Shown here in pieces: positions 33,716 through 44,910 of a DNA stretch of 64,000 nt. The position numbers and the translations under genes were made by a program. Below the pieces are notes generated by a model, which was given only the letters and a program-made list of their open reading frames with translations, had not been told where the DNA came from and made no database searches. The DNA comes from Meghimatium bilineatum (lineage: Eukaryota > Mollusca > Gastropoda > Stylommatophora > Philomycidae). Location: contig CM067306.1 of NCBI GenBank assembly GCA_034231615.1, positions 42,084,761-42,148,760 of the forward strand, in the 5' to 3' direction. Numbering within the stretch: the first letter of the stretch is position 1; each line of letters begins with the position of its first letter.

Positions 33716-36208
33716 TCAAGTCAGATATTTGCCTCATCCATGCTCAAGTCAGATATTTGTCTCATCCATGCTCAAGTCAGATATTTGTCTCATACATGCT
33801 CGTCAGATATTTGTCTCAGTCATGCTCAAGTCAGATATTTGTCTCATTCATGCTCAAGTCAGATATTTGTCTCATTCATGCTCAAGTCAGATATTTGTCT
33901 CGTCAGATATTTGTCTCATTCATGCTCAAGTCAGATATTTGTCTCAAGTCAGATATTTGTTTCATTCATGCTCAAGTCAGATATTTGTCTCATTCATGCT
34001 CAGATATTTGTCTCATTCATGCTCAAGTCAGATATTTGTCTCATTCATGCTCAAGTCAGATATTTTTCTCAAGTCAGATTTTTGTCTCATTCATGCTCAA
34101 GTCAGATATTTGTCTCATTCATGCTCATCAGATATTTGTCTCATTCATGCTTAAGTCAGATATTTGTCTCATTCATGCTCAAGTCAGATATTTGTCTCAT
34201 TCATGCTCAAGTCAGATATTTGTCTCATTCATGTTCAAGTCAGATATTTGTCTCAAGTCAGATATTTGTTTCATTCATGCTCAAGTCAGATATTTGTCTC
34301 ATTCATGCTCAGATATTTGTCTCATTCATGCTCAAGTCAGATATTTGTCTCATTCATCCTCAAGTCAGATATTTTTCTCAAGTCAGATATTTGTCTCATT
34401 CATGCTCAAGTCAGATATTTGTCTCATTCATGCTCGTCAGATATTTGTCTCATTCATGCTTAAGTCAGATATTTGTCTCATTCATGCTCAAGTCAGATAT
34501 TTGTCTCATTCATGCTCAAGTCAGATATTTGTCTCATTCATGTTCAAGTCAGATATTTGTCTCATTCATGTTCAAGTCAGATTTTTGTCTCATTCATGCT
34601 CAAGTCAGATATTTGTCTCATTCATGCTCAAGTCAGATATTTGTCTCATTCATGCTCAAGTCAGATATTTGTCTCATTCATGCTCAAGTCAGATATTTGT
34701 CTCAAGTCAAATATTTGTCTCATTCATGCTCAAGTCAGATATTTGTCTCAAGTCAGATATTTGTCTCATTCATGCTCAAGTCAGATATTTGTCTCATTCA
34801 TGCTCAAGTCAGATATTTGTCTCAAGTCAGATATTTGTCTCATTCATGCTCGTCAGATATTTGTCTCAAGTCAGATATTTGTCTCATTCATGCTCAAGTC
34901 AGATATTTGTCTCATTCATGTTCAAGTCAGATATTTGTCTCATTCATGTTTAAGTCAGATTTTTGTCTCATTCATGCTCAAGTCAGATATTTGTCTCATT
35001 CATGCTCAAGTCAGATATTTGTCTCATTCATGCTCGTCAGATATTTGTCTCATTCATGCTCAAGTCAGATATTTGTCTCATTCATGTTCAAGTCAGATAT
35101 TTGTCTCATTCATCCTCAAGTCAGATATTTTTCTCAAGTCAGATATTTGTCTCATTCATGCTCAAATCAGATATTTGTCTCAAGTCAGATATTTGTCTCA
35201 TTCATGCTCGTCAGATATTTGTCTCAAGTCAGATATTTGTCTCATTCATGCTCAAGTCAGATATTTGTCTCGTCAGATATTTGTCTCATTCATGCTCAAG
35301 TCAGATATTTGTCTCAAGTCAGATATTTGTTTCATTCATGCTCAAGTCAGATATTTGTCTCATTCATGCTCAGATTTTTGTCTCATTCATGCTCAAGTCA
35401 GATATTTGTCTCATTCATGCTCAAGTCAGATATTTTTCTCAAGTCAGATATTTGTCTCATTCATGCTCAAGTCAGATATTTGTCTCATTCATGCTCGTCA
35501 GATATTTGTCTCATTCATGCTTAAGTCAGATATTTGTCTCATTCATGCTCAAGTCAGATATTTGTCTCATTCATGCTCAAGTCAGATATTTGTCTCATTC
35601 ATGTTCAAGTCAGATATTTGTCTCATTCATGTTCAAGTCAGATTTTTGTCTCATTCATGCTCAAGTCAGATATTTGTCTCATTCATGCTCAAGTCAGATA
35701 TTTGTCTCATTCATGTTCAAGTCAGATATTTGTCTCAAGTCAGATATTTGTCTCATTCATGCTCAAGTCAGATATTTGTCTCAAGTCAGATATTTGTCTC
35801 ATTCATGCTCAAGTCAGATATTTGTCTCATTCATGCTCAAGTCAGATATTTGTCTCAAGTCAGATATTTGTCTCATTCATGCTCAAGTCAGATATTTGTC
35901 TCAAGTCAGATATTTGTCTCATTCATGCTCAAGTCAGATATTTGTCTCATTCATGTTCAAGTCAGATATTTGTCTCATTCATGTTCAAGTCAGATTTTTG
36001 TCTCATTCATGCTCAAGTCAGATATTTGTCTCATTCATGCTCAAGTCAGATATTTGTCTCATTCATGCTCAAGTCAGATATTTGTCTCATTCATGCTCGT
36101 CAGATATTTGTCTCATTCATGCTCAAGTCAGATATTTGTCTCATTCATGTTCAAGTCAGATATTTGTCTCATCAGATATTTGTCTCATTCATGCTCAGTC
36201 AGATATGA
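33716..36208. repeat. 2.5-kb minisatellite with mixed 28/26/18-bp units
   Basis: Built from TCAGATATTTGTCTCATTCA followed by TGCTCAAG (28 bp), variants ending TGCTCG (26 bp), and short TCAGATATTTGTCTCAAG (18 bp). Marker variants such as TGTTTCATTC and ATATTTTTCTC recur in blocks: the block at 33,952 reappears at 34,261 (+309) and 35,322 (+1,370), showing higher-order duplication. The long open frames across it arise because the units lack stops. Confidence 0.95.
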
Positions 36209-36281
36209 CAGATTGAAAGGAGGAGATTCTTCTTTCATTCTCCTAATATTTATATCTCTTTGCATATTTCATTCACCAAGT

Positions 36282-36545
36282 GAGGTGTATAGCACAGTGG
36301 TTAACGCACTGGCTTCGAATATGAGTGGTCCTGGGTTCATTCCCCAGTTGAGGCGGAAATATTTTTCAGATCGCAACGGCTCCTGGGTCGACCGAGCCTT
36401 AAATGGGTACCGGATTAATCAGGAAAGTAAAGACTGCGAGAGAGAGGAGATGGCTACCGCCATCATTTTCAGAGCCACTGAAATGTGAGATCGATAACAT
36501 CTTACACCACTACGGCATTAATAAATGCTATGGGTTACTTTACTT
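36282..36545 (+). repeat. tRNA-derived SINE, second family (copy 1)
   Basis: A-box TAGCACAGTGGTTAACGCAC and B-box GGTTCATTCCC with tRNA-like spacing, then a body with CGGAAATATTTTTCAGATCG and GAGATGGCTACCGCC, ending in a TTACTTTACTTAC tail. A - strand relative lies at 57,010-57,290. Confidence 0.85.
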
Positions 36546-36827
36546 ACTTTTTACTACTCACCAAGTGAGACACCCAAAACCGTCTACATGGTCATCCCAT
36601 GTTTCCTCTTCCATGATCTATGTTGGCGTAAAGCTCGGTTATCGTCTTTTCTTTCTATATCAACCATCATAATTGCTGAAATATCCTGAGAAAAATTACC
36701 TATGCAGATCTCGGCCAGTGCATGACGCTCTGTAGCACGGCCAAGAATCAATGTGTCATGTTAAATTTACATTGCAATACAATATACAAATACACTACAA
36801 CACAATATGCGAATACACTAGACCAGT
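36546..36827. other. Unrecognised intergenic stretch
   Basis: No element or gene recognised. An 18-bp near-duplicate (CAATACAATATACAAATACAC / CACAATATGCGAATACAC) lies at 36,774-36,822. Confidence 0.35.
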
Positions 36828-37060
36828 GTTTTCCAACCTTTTTTCACCATGCCCCACCTAAGTCTTTCTAAAATTCTGGTGTCCCATTATGTAAAATATA
36901 CATATTATTTTAATATTCAAACATTGAATTATTCATAAATTAAGCTTAAATGTAACGTGTTTGAATTACACCCCTGAACAAATTGCCCCCCCCCCTCCCC
37001 CTGAAATTGGTTTCCACCGCCTAGGCCCCTCTGTGCAGGTGAAATGTGTTAAGGCATCGC
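36828..37060 (+). mobile_element. Possible hAT-type element end
   Basis: CCAGTGTTTTCCAACCTTTT at 36,825-36,845 resembles hAT inverted terminal repeats (CAGTGxTTCCCAACC, family knowledge). I could not find the opposite end, so the extent is a guess. Confidence 0.35.
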
Positions 37061-37089
37061 GGCAGTCATCACTACCTGTGCACTATCCT

Positions 37090-39447
37090 TATTAAAAAAA
37101 AGTGTAACCATGGAAAGCGTATCACCGTTCCGCATACGTTCCAGTAGGACAACTCGGGCCTTCACACAACAAGCAAAATTAGGTCCAGCAAGTTACAGGT
37201 CAATCGCTCAAGGCGCAGTGAACTGAACCAGCCCCATTGTGGAATGACGAAATAGAAAACGCATTAAGGAACAAATGGCAAGGCGTAGCAAAATGAACGA
37301 AACTAGGACTGCTCACCATCCAATAACGTAACGGTATTGAAACAGACTGTAGATGACACCATGTTACTCTTCAAGACATGCATTCAGCAAGCCAAAGAAG
37401 AAAGGTGGAATGAATTCTGCAAGCAGATCAGTTCAGATAAATCATTTAAGACGTTCTGGCGTTTTCAGCGGAGCATGAACGGAAATGTCTAAAGATCAGG
37501 TATACCTGATTTTCAATCCACTGATCTGACATGGCAGAAAACAGACGCAGATAAGGGAAAGGCCTTCCTTGAGAAATACGTTCAATAGACGGACCGAAAC
37601 AGCCTTGATGTCAGGCGGAGGGTTATCACCACGTTGTCTGATCTATGTATGGAGGTTGAGTGGAATGAGAGTATACACATCACTGCAGAGACCGCCCAGA
37701 CCACTCTCAAATGGTCGCGGAATACTTCCTCAGGCCCTGAAGGTATACGATATGAGAACTTCACCATCATTAAGGAGAGTGACATAAACGACCTGGTTGG
37801 TGAATTTAAGGGAAGTATCAAGAACGGTACTATCAAGAAAGAATGGTTGCACAGTTGCCTATTGCCCTTAAAGAAGCCCAATCAAAACCAGATCAACTGC
37901 TACCGAATCATAACGATTCAGAACACCACTGTGAAACTGATTGTGATGATTGTAGCACAGCATCTCGCTATAGACATGGAAAATAGCTGCATTTTTCTGG
38001 GCACTCTCGGAGACTACAGACGTCAGAAAGAAATATAGCGCAATGCCACTGTTTTCGCCTACGACGTATTCGAGGGCTTTCATGCAGGTCTGGAAACGTG
38101 TACTGTCGCGATTGACTTGGAAGACGCGCATAACACGGTACCGTTTGAGTACCTCATCAACACGCTCTTGCTCTTTAATATTGACCCTTTCGTCGTCAGA
38201 TAGATATCAGCATGGTTGTTCGAATCAGCAGGTGTGGTTGAGCATCTAAACCCATAACAATACGCACAGGCCTTCCACAGGGATCTACCCTCTCACCCGT
38301 ATTTTTCAATGTCTACACCGTGGCAATCACACAGCAGCAGCTCGATCTTTTGTGGATGATGTCCTGATATGCAGACACATGACATCTTGGAGTATAGGCA
38401 GAGCAGAAATTAGAAGAGTGCGTCATGGAACTGCAGGGGGAGCTGAACAAAATGACAAGCTGGTGTAAAAATACGGGAGCAGTGGTAAATCCTTCTAAGC
38501 ATTTGTGACTTAGTTTTCCTCGAATAATCACATGATAAAGATACCCTACATGTTTCATTGGCCGAGAACAGGTTAGAAAGAACCAGCACAATGAGATATC
38601 TGGGTGTGTTGTTTGACAGAAGTTCTAGTGTTTCTGAGTTTCAGAGAACATGTTGACCACGTTTTCATAAGGGCAGACAAAGGCTTAGCAATGAAGGTCG
38701 TGGCTGCTGCGCAGTGTGAACATAGGTTGTTATTTCTTTTGTGCCAGGGTTTGGTGGTGGAATATGCACTGGCAATTATGACTCTCAACCAAACTCAGAT
38801 CGAAAGACTGGATATAATCCAGAATACAGCTATGTGCATCATTCTTGGGTCACAAGAGACACATCGACAAGAGCTATGCGGTATCTACACGACTGTCATA
38901 GAGCAGAGCACAGATTAATTATTGCCGTGCACGGGCGTACATTCAGATACATGCAGATAAGGAGCACTCATTGTATTCCGAAATACAGAAAGTTAAAGGC
39001 AGTAGACTTAAGAGAGGGAAGTCGTGGATGGGACGTGCTGAGGATGTCATACCAAGCGTGTGCAGATTGCAAGATGTGGCAACATGTGCGGAAAGGATAG
39101 GTTTTCCCACATATTTTGAAACTTGTTTAATAGCAGTAATAACACTTAGCAGGGAATGCAGAGAAATGTGCCCCACGGCTGTGGAGCAAGAGGTGCTGCC
39201 AAAGAGGGGAATGTGATTATATACATTGATGGATCTGTGATTAGCCATATTCGCAGTGCTTGGACCTTCACAGCTCAGTGCGCAGGTAAAACGATCAAGA
39301 AGTACAGTGGGGCCTTTGCTGTAACTACGTGTAACATGACCATGGAGCTGATGGCGGTGACCAGGGCATTTGAGTGGGTAGGCACACAGAAGGTAACAAG
39401 GGTCTGTATCTTGAGTGACTCTATGGATATGATTAGGAAGGTACAAG
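37090..39447 (+). pseudogene. RNase H LINE, 5' and RT part (split by LTR)
   Basis: + strand order in shifting frames: linker before RT (FKTFWRFQRSMNGNV), RT with RNTSSGPEGIRYENF, motif A VAIDLEDAHNTV (38,105-38,140), motif C SFVDDVLI (38,346-38,369), MRYLGVLFD, a thumb segment, then RNase H with YIDGSV (39,221), NMTMELMAV (Glu) and ILSDSMDMIRK. Many stops. CpG is common, unlike the intronic LINEs. The RNase H domain is cut at 39,447 by a candidate LTR and resumes at 40,544. Confidence 0.88.
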
Positions 39448-40543
39448 TGTAACAGTAACATGGTCTGCACTTATGTGTGACAGAAACAACTTGTTACCGA
39501 AAACATATAGTTGACTGTCTGTCCTGGACAGACTAGTGTGACAGAAAGAAGATCTGCAGCGTCACAATAATTTGCGACGGAAGAAAATGCCTTTTAGGAC
39601 TTACTGGAATACTGGTGCTGTGACCAGGTCTCAATCTGTGTAATACTGCTCGACATCAATCAGTTAACCAAAGCACTCCTTCACAAGAATATGAGATTTA
39701 TTTACACAAATTGATATACATCAATTAATAACATCATACTCATAAGAGAGGCAAATAAACACAAGGCACAAGTCCTAATCTAGACTTATTCGAGTCCGTC
39801 CTCAACTCTGCAGACTAATCCTAAATTATCTGCAACTGGGCAATAATATAATCATCTCAGATTACAAATTACGCTAACGCATCCAGGAATTGTTTCACTC
39901 GGGTTATAGATTAAGTCTTAGAGATTATACACCGACTAACTATCTGGCTCTGACTCTTCGTCTTTCCTGGGAGACCGAAGACTCTGACTGTTGCGAGACT
40001 AACTAGGACTTGTCTCTCCTGGGAGACAAGTACTGACTGTCCGAGACAAGCCTGATAGAGACTTACGGAGACTGACCGTGCGGAACCTGACTCCGGAGAC
40101 TACCTGGGGACTACTTCCTCAGGAGTGAAATGCGACCGCCCTGCTCGGCAGTAGATAATGCAATCCTTCTTCCTCCTCCACTACTAAGTTCCTCCAAACT
40201 TCCAGAAACTTCCAACCAATCAAAAACCTTTCATTTCCCAAGAGGAAAACCTCTGGCCAATCAAAAATTGATCCTTCTGGTTACAATAAATCCACGTTGC
40301 CTCAGACCAAACAGAAAGCTTCTACCTGGTATGATTCCCGTCTGTCTATTATCTGACATGTTCTTAGGTAAACAAACGTTGCATTTTGTGCCACCAGCGT
40401 CCGTAGTGACAACATTTACACAAGAGCAAAACATTCAATGTGTTGCATTTCACGCCATCCATCTCTTGCTATCTGTGAAGGGTTCTCCCTTCTTACTGTG
40501 AAACCCCCTGCCTGTGAAGGGTTCCGCAACCAGATACTATCAC
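39448..40543. mobile_element. Candidate solo LTR, 1,096 bp
   Basis: Begins TGTAACAG, ends ATCACA, and is flanked by CAAG on both sides (39,444-39,447 and 40,544-40,547). TG...CA ends plus a 4-bp target duplication are LTR features. Without this segment and one CAAG, the LINE RNase H frame runs on without shift. Inside are AATAAA (about 40,284) and a hairpin CTTGTCTC/GAGACAAG at 40,008-40,029. No coding domain and no second LTR in the window. Confidence 0.65.
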
Positions 40544-41000
40544 ACAAGTGGGTCTCGTGCGCGAACAGTGTACTGAGGCCTTGAGAAAGGTGAGTGTGAA
40601 AGTAGCTACATTTATTTTTATGTCGGGACAAGTGGGTGTTCGAGAAAATGAACGAGCAGATAAACTGGCGTCACATGGACACAGTGCGATTGTGACACTG
40701 TGCGATAGGGGCAATAGATCGAGCTGACGTTTTGAAATCCATACGAGATATAGCACGCTAGAGTGAGATGATGAATACATTTCAATGTCCAGGATTAAAG
40801 ATCAGGGTTTGAATTGCAGTGCTGCTAATAGTGAATATTTTGGAGGTCGCAGAAGAATGATGGCCAATCAGCATAGGACCGGTACTGTCAGCAGAAACGT
40901 AATGGCAGATACACTCAGGGAGAGATCGGAGCAACCATTGACGTGTCCAGTTTGCAATGATGATGATCCGACGACCAACTAACTATTTAACAGACAGGGA
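40544..41000 (+). pseudogene. RNase H LINE, 3' part after the LTR
   Basis: Resumes the RNase H domain with a final GVRENERADKLASHGHS motif (40,628-40,684), then NQHRTGTVSRNVMADTLRER and a Cys end (LTCPVCNDDD). Frameshifted after about 40,700. Confidence 0.85.
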
Positions 41001-41275
41001 CGTCCGTGTGTTGGGGCCCGATAGGGGAGCAAAGAATAACACTGTTTGCCTTCCATGTATGTCGTAAGAGGCGACTAAGACAGTTATGGGATGGAGGTGG
41101 CTGTACCATGTCATATATGGTCAGTGGCCAAGAACCATGCTGAAGTCGGATATGTCAGGCCGAAAGGCGCATATATGGCAGCAATGATGTAAAGCATGAC
41201 AACGCATTCCGTTCCCCAGACTACATCCTGCTAATATGCAAGAGTTTGAGAATGAACAGAGCAGAATAAGACAGA
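41001..41275 (-). repeat. Family A interspersed repeat (long form)
   Basis: - strand carries CTCAAACTCTTGCATATTAG, GATGTAGTCTGGGGAACGG, TGACATATCCGACTTCAGCA, CTTAGTCGCCTCTTACGACA and TTCTTTGCTCCCC, with CpGs preserved. Confidence 0.8.
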
Positions 41276-42650
41276 CAGGAAAGGGATAGAACAGAAACTG
41301 TCGGATCACTGCAGAATGATCTAAGCCGGATCGCTTCCAGGTGTGATGATTCAAGGGCACTGATCAACCAAGAGAAGGGCGCGGCGACATGGTTCTCTCT
41401 AAACAATCAATCACATCGTAAAGTCTGCGACACCAACGGTGAAGATTAGAGGGTACGAAGTAATCGGGACCTCATCCTTACAATACCTGGGCGTGCGATT
41501 TGATCGTAGTCTGTGTTCTCATGAATAGGTTCATCATGTTATCGCAAAGGCCAGCAAAGAACTTTAGCTCTGAGAGTGATAGCAGCGGCTGACACTAAAA
41601 TCACAGCTCGTAATCTTATATGAGGCTCTTGTCCTCCCTGTCATTGAATATGCAGGCCCCACTATCACCGCTAGTCACACACAGATTGAGAGAATTCACA
41701 ATGATGCGATGCGGATCATCCCTGGTTGCACACGGGACACACCTTGTGTGGTTATGAGATTTTCCTTTATTTTCCAAGCATATCTCATAGAATTTATATA
41801 TGGCGTGCCCGTGCATACCTCAGAGTGAGTTCTGACATAGACCACCCACTACAAAGTGAGCTCCTATGTATGAAGGGAAGCAGGATCAAGAGAGGTAAAT
41901 CGTGGATGGGGCGTACCGAGGATACCGTTACACATATCTGCTCCCCAGAAGACATAACTCCTGGCATCCTGGCAAAGAATGGATACCTATTCCTACGGTC
42001 TTTCAGGAGCTACTCAAGACAGTCATAAATAATCAATAGATAATGCAGAGAACACAGCCCAGTGAGTGTGGATGCTTATATCAAGGTACTCATCTGGGAG
42101 CATACGAATGACACAGATGTTGTGATTTACACGGACGGGTCGGTCATCCGTCACCGCCGATACGCATAGGTTTTACTGCCAGATCACAAGGAAGAACAGT
42201 ACACGAAGCCAGTGGTGCATTGACCGCAACAACAAGCAGTCTAAATATGAAAGTATTCGCCGTAACACAGGCACTTAACTGGCTGGAATCTCAAGTCTAT
42301 TCCCATGCGCGCATACTAAGTGACTCAGTGAATGTTAATAAGAGAGCTAAAACGTGGTGGTGGTTACCACGGGTGGTGTCTGTGGAACCACTAGATAACA
42401 AACCAACTACGAAAATTCACGAGATGAATGAGCATGAGTCAATATCGAGAATGCGCGAATTAGAAGTGAGTTTGAGTGCAGCCCGTTGAGAACACCTGAC
42501 ACAGATTTCAAAAAGAGTAAAAGGGCAGTGAACCAACATAGAACCGGAACCATCATCCGTTATAAACTGAAAGATTTCCTGAAGCGGAGATCTGAGCACC
42601 TATGGACATGTCGGGTGTGAAAAGAGGATAATAAACATATCTAATACCAA
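41276..42650 (+). pseudogene. Second RNase H LINE copy, RT thumb to C terminus
   Basis: + strand reads ITARNLILYEALVLPVIEYA, HTQIERIHNDAMRIIPGCTR, a TDGSV motif (42,134), VFAVTQALNWLES (Glu replaced by Val) and ARILSDSVN (42,305-42,335). A C terminus NQHRTGT...similar to 40,863 follows at about 42,533. Same family as 37,090-41,000. The segment after ILSDSVN is replaced by foreign sequence with Polinton similarity (42,360-42,420). Confidence 0.8.
42360..42425 (+). repeat. Polinton-derived fragment inside the LINE
   Basis: GGTGGTGTCTGTGGAACCAC and GATAACAAACCAACT match 44,717-44,770 within the Polinton over about 55 bases in the same orientation, reading VVSVEPLDNKPT here and VVSVEPPDNKPT there. 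It lies about 0.8 kb outside the Polinton terminus. Confidence 0.75.
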
Positions 42651-42784
42651 AAGTAGTATGAATTTTGTTTGCTGTGAAGACATGTTACCTAGTCATGTTG
42701 CTGGCGGGCCTCTCTCTGCCTAATATCTCCAACGTCTCGACTGCGCTTGCTTGGACAGGACTGTGGTCCTACTCGAGATTAGAG

Positions 42785-43157
42785 ATAGAAAACGGGGTGC
42801 AAAGGGAACGCAATGCTCACGCTGGAACCCTGGTTAGCAGATAACCAAGATCCCAAATGTACCTCCTCGCGGTGCACCCTGGTAACAGAAAACAGCAGCT
42901 CGTGCTGATTCTGTCTAAATCATTTGGGGATCGTGTCCGAGAATGTAGAGGTAGCAGATGGAAAGAGATTTGACTGCATAAGAGACAAACAAGATCTCCG
43001 GCACCAACATATACAGCGGCACTGTCGACACACAGTGACACTAGTCAATTCAGTTCGAACATTGGAGGGGCGGCCAATGAAAAAGGCACGAAGGGGTAGA
43101 TGCATGGCGAGAGACGAATAGATGTCGTACTGAGTACAATGAAAGGGGAAAACAGCG
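42785..43157 (-). repeat. Family D repeat, 3' half (left of Polinton)
   Basis: Reverse complement matches 18,058-18,432: GGATCTTGGTTATCTGCTAA, CATTGGCCGCCCCTCCAATG and CGCCATGCATCTACC. The match stops at the Polinton boundary and the other half resumes at 53,206. Confidence 0.85.
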
Positions 43158-43166
43158 TTAGAGGGC

Positions 43167-43372
43167 ACCAGTAGTGTATCAGGGATGGAACGAGTCCCAG
43201 GTCCGTTGGTACGTCAAAGTCAACGGACCCGGGTAAGATCTCACCAACTGGTGCGTGGGATGGTAGGTGGTACCACGTGGTACCACAGCCAATGAACGGT
43301 GCGGTCACAGATATCGGCCGAAACCGCGCGGTGTGTGTGGCCCGAGCAAAACCAAATGGGACCGAGCGCGGA
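43167..43372 (+). repeat. Polinton left terminal inverted repeat
   Basis: Starts CCAGTAGTGTATCAGGG. Contains GTAAGATCTCACCAACTGG, CAGCCAATGAACGG and GATATCGGCCGAAACC, each mirrored near 52,900-53,200. Confidence 0.85.
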
Positions 43373-43397
43373 ATCTGGAATAAGGTTGGATGTTTAT

Positions 43398-43459
43398 CAC
43401 CAAAACAGTTTTCCACACCCGGTTGAACCTGCAATCATAGCTGTAAAAGGATGTGTCTA

Positions 43460-43499
<40 letters not shown>

Positions 43500-43518
43500 A
43501 TGTGTATGGTGGGTGCTA

Positions 43519-43565
<47 letters not shown>

Positions 43566-43627
43566 TAGACACATCCTTTTACAGCTATGATTGCAGGTTC
43601 AACCGGGTGTGGAAAACTGTTTTGGTG
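43398..43627. repeat. Perfect 67-bp inverted repeat around (TA)n, within the ATPase
   Basis: Arms 43,398-43,464 and 43,561-43,627 are exact reverse complements. The 96-base loop is (TA)n, a TGTGTGTATGTGTATGGTGG-like centre, and (TA)n. Both arms carry the ATPase P-loop coding sequence, so the left arm is an inverted duplicate of the start of the ATPase remnant. Confidence 0.95.
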
Positions 43628-44142
43628 CAAAAGTTTTTAAAATATGTGAAAGAGTTGGTGGACCCTATGCCAGAGGATATTATATGGTGTTATAGTGAAT
43701 GTCAGTCTGCGTACGAGACCATGCATGGTGTTAAATTTATTTGAAGGGCTACCAGACGTGGAAGAATGGACTGGTGATAAACCAAGACTGTTGGTTATTG
43801 ATGATTTGATGAGTGAAACGGATGATCGCGTTACTAAATTGTTCACTAAAAGAAGCCATCATTGCAGTTTGAGTGTCTTGTATATTTTTCAGAATTTGAT
43901 TTAGAAAAAATTCACACTATATTGTACTTTTCAAGAATCCGCGTGACGGGTCATAGATTATACATTTGACCAAGCAAATTTTCCCTGGTTACACTAGCTA
44001 TATGCAAGATAGTTTTAAATATGCAACATCTACCACACATGGTTATTTACTGATGGATCTCAGACAGGCATCACCTGATCATTTGAGGTTGCAGAGTCAT
44101 ATATTTCCCGGAGAAAATCAGGTTGTATACGTGCCAAAATAA
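43562..44142 (+). pseudogene. Polinton packaging ATPase (FtsK/HerA-type) remnant
   Basis: Walker A reads GSTGCGK (43,596-43,616), but a one-base loss puts the following KTVLVQKF in another frame. Walker B is RLLVIDDLM, near 43,785-43,812. Downstream segments (a YF-x-NPR-like stretch, then a region ending before TAA at 44,140) lie in further frames. The N terminus is missing, replaced by the (TA)n palindrome. In intact elements this enzyme is thought to package DNA into capsids. Typical length is about 200-250 residues; here at least three frame changes make it inactive. Confidence 0.85.
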
Positions 44143-44467
44143 AAAAGGGTGATAATTTGAAACTCCATGGGACAATGCTAAATGTTCTGTGTTGGGCAAA
44201 ACCAGCTGCCGTTAAGAGTATAATGACAACAGCATCACCAGAACTCATACGTACCCTGTGTAAATGTTCCCACAATATCTAAAAAGGTCAAGTTCGATTT
44301 ACGCAGCGTCAGAAGAAGCTACTACATCGACACAAGACTAATCTCAGAATTCTCGCTCGTAAAATGACTACTGTGAAAAGACAAAAACATATTCTACAAC
44401 AAGGTGGTTTCATAGGCGTATTACTGAAACCTGTCCTGCGTGTGTTGGGTAGCCTCTTGTGTGTATA

Positions 44468-44821
44468 ATGGCCAAGAAGAAGTTGCTTATCGATCCTCAA
44501 CTATTCGAAATTTTACAGCAAAAATCGACGAAAGGCCTGATAGTTTCACGGAAAACATGAGGGACCTGGATGAACAAATGCGAGTGGTTTTGGATCGTAG
44601 TGATTTATCTAATGTGGATAAAGATAAGACTTTATCAACAATGTTTACAACAGTATATGACACGCCTTGACAAGTACAAAAACAGATCACTGAGGCTATT
44701 AGACATCAAACCACCGCCGGTGGTGTCTGTGGAACCACCAGATAACAAACCAACTCCGATGGTCCATGTAGAACCAGTACATAAAAAGAACAAGCTGAGA
44801 AAATTCAAGACAATGTTGTAG
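44468..44821 (+). pseudogene. Polinton small protein remnant, unknown function
   Basis: Starts MAKKKLLIDPQLFEIL, is frameshifted, and continues as an LYQQCLQQYMTRLDKYK helix followed by a proline-rich VVSVEPPDNKPTPM and a basic end (KKNKLRKF). The last 55 bases of similarity are duplicated at 42,360. Located between ATPase and integrase. No domain recognised; 44,825-44,840 is a run of C. Confidence 0.55.
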
Positions 44822-44910
44822 TGACCCCCCCCCCCCCCCCGAATGCGCAATCTCAGGAAGACACGGAAAAGTAAAATTCCTACGCCGACCGAAACCCCCA
44901 TAGGGGAATC

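Noticed and set aside
33698-36488. Open frames of 608 and 671 codons and several smaller ones in the same region
   Set aside because: They run through the 28/26/18-bp minisatellite in all three + frames. The units have no stop codons, and the predicted proteins are the unit translated in rotating frames.
37569-39470. Several 60- to 175-codon frames as separate host genes
   Set aside because: The + strand ones carry consecutive RT and RNase H motifs of one decayed LINE, and the - strand ones are antisense to it.
43045-43434. 129-codon - strand frame at the left of the Polinton
   Set aside because: It spans family D, the terminal repeat and the palindrome arm, so it cannot be one ancestral gene.
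43299-43744. Open frames with poly(Ile-Tyr) on both strands
   Set aside because: They are translations of the (TA)n microsatellite in the ATPase palindrome. The frames at 54,729-55,019 have the same cause.
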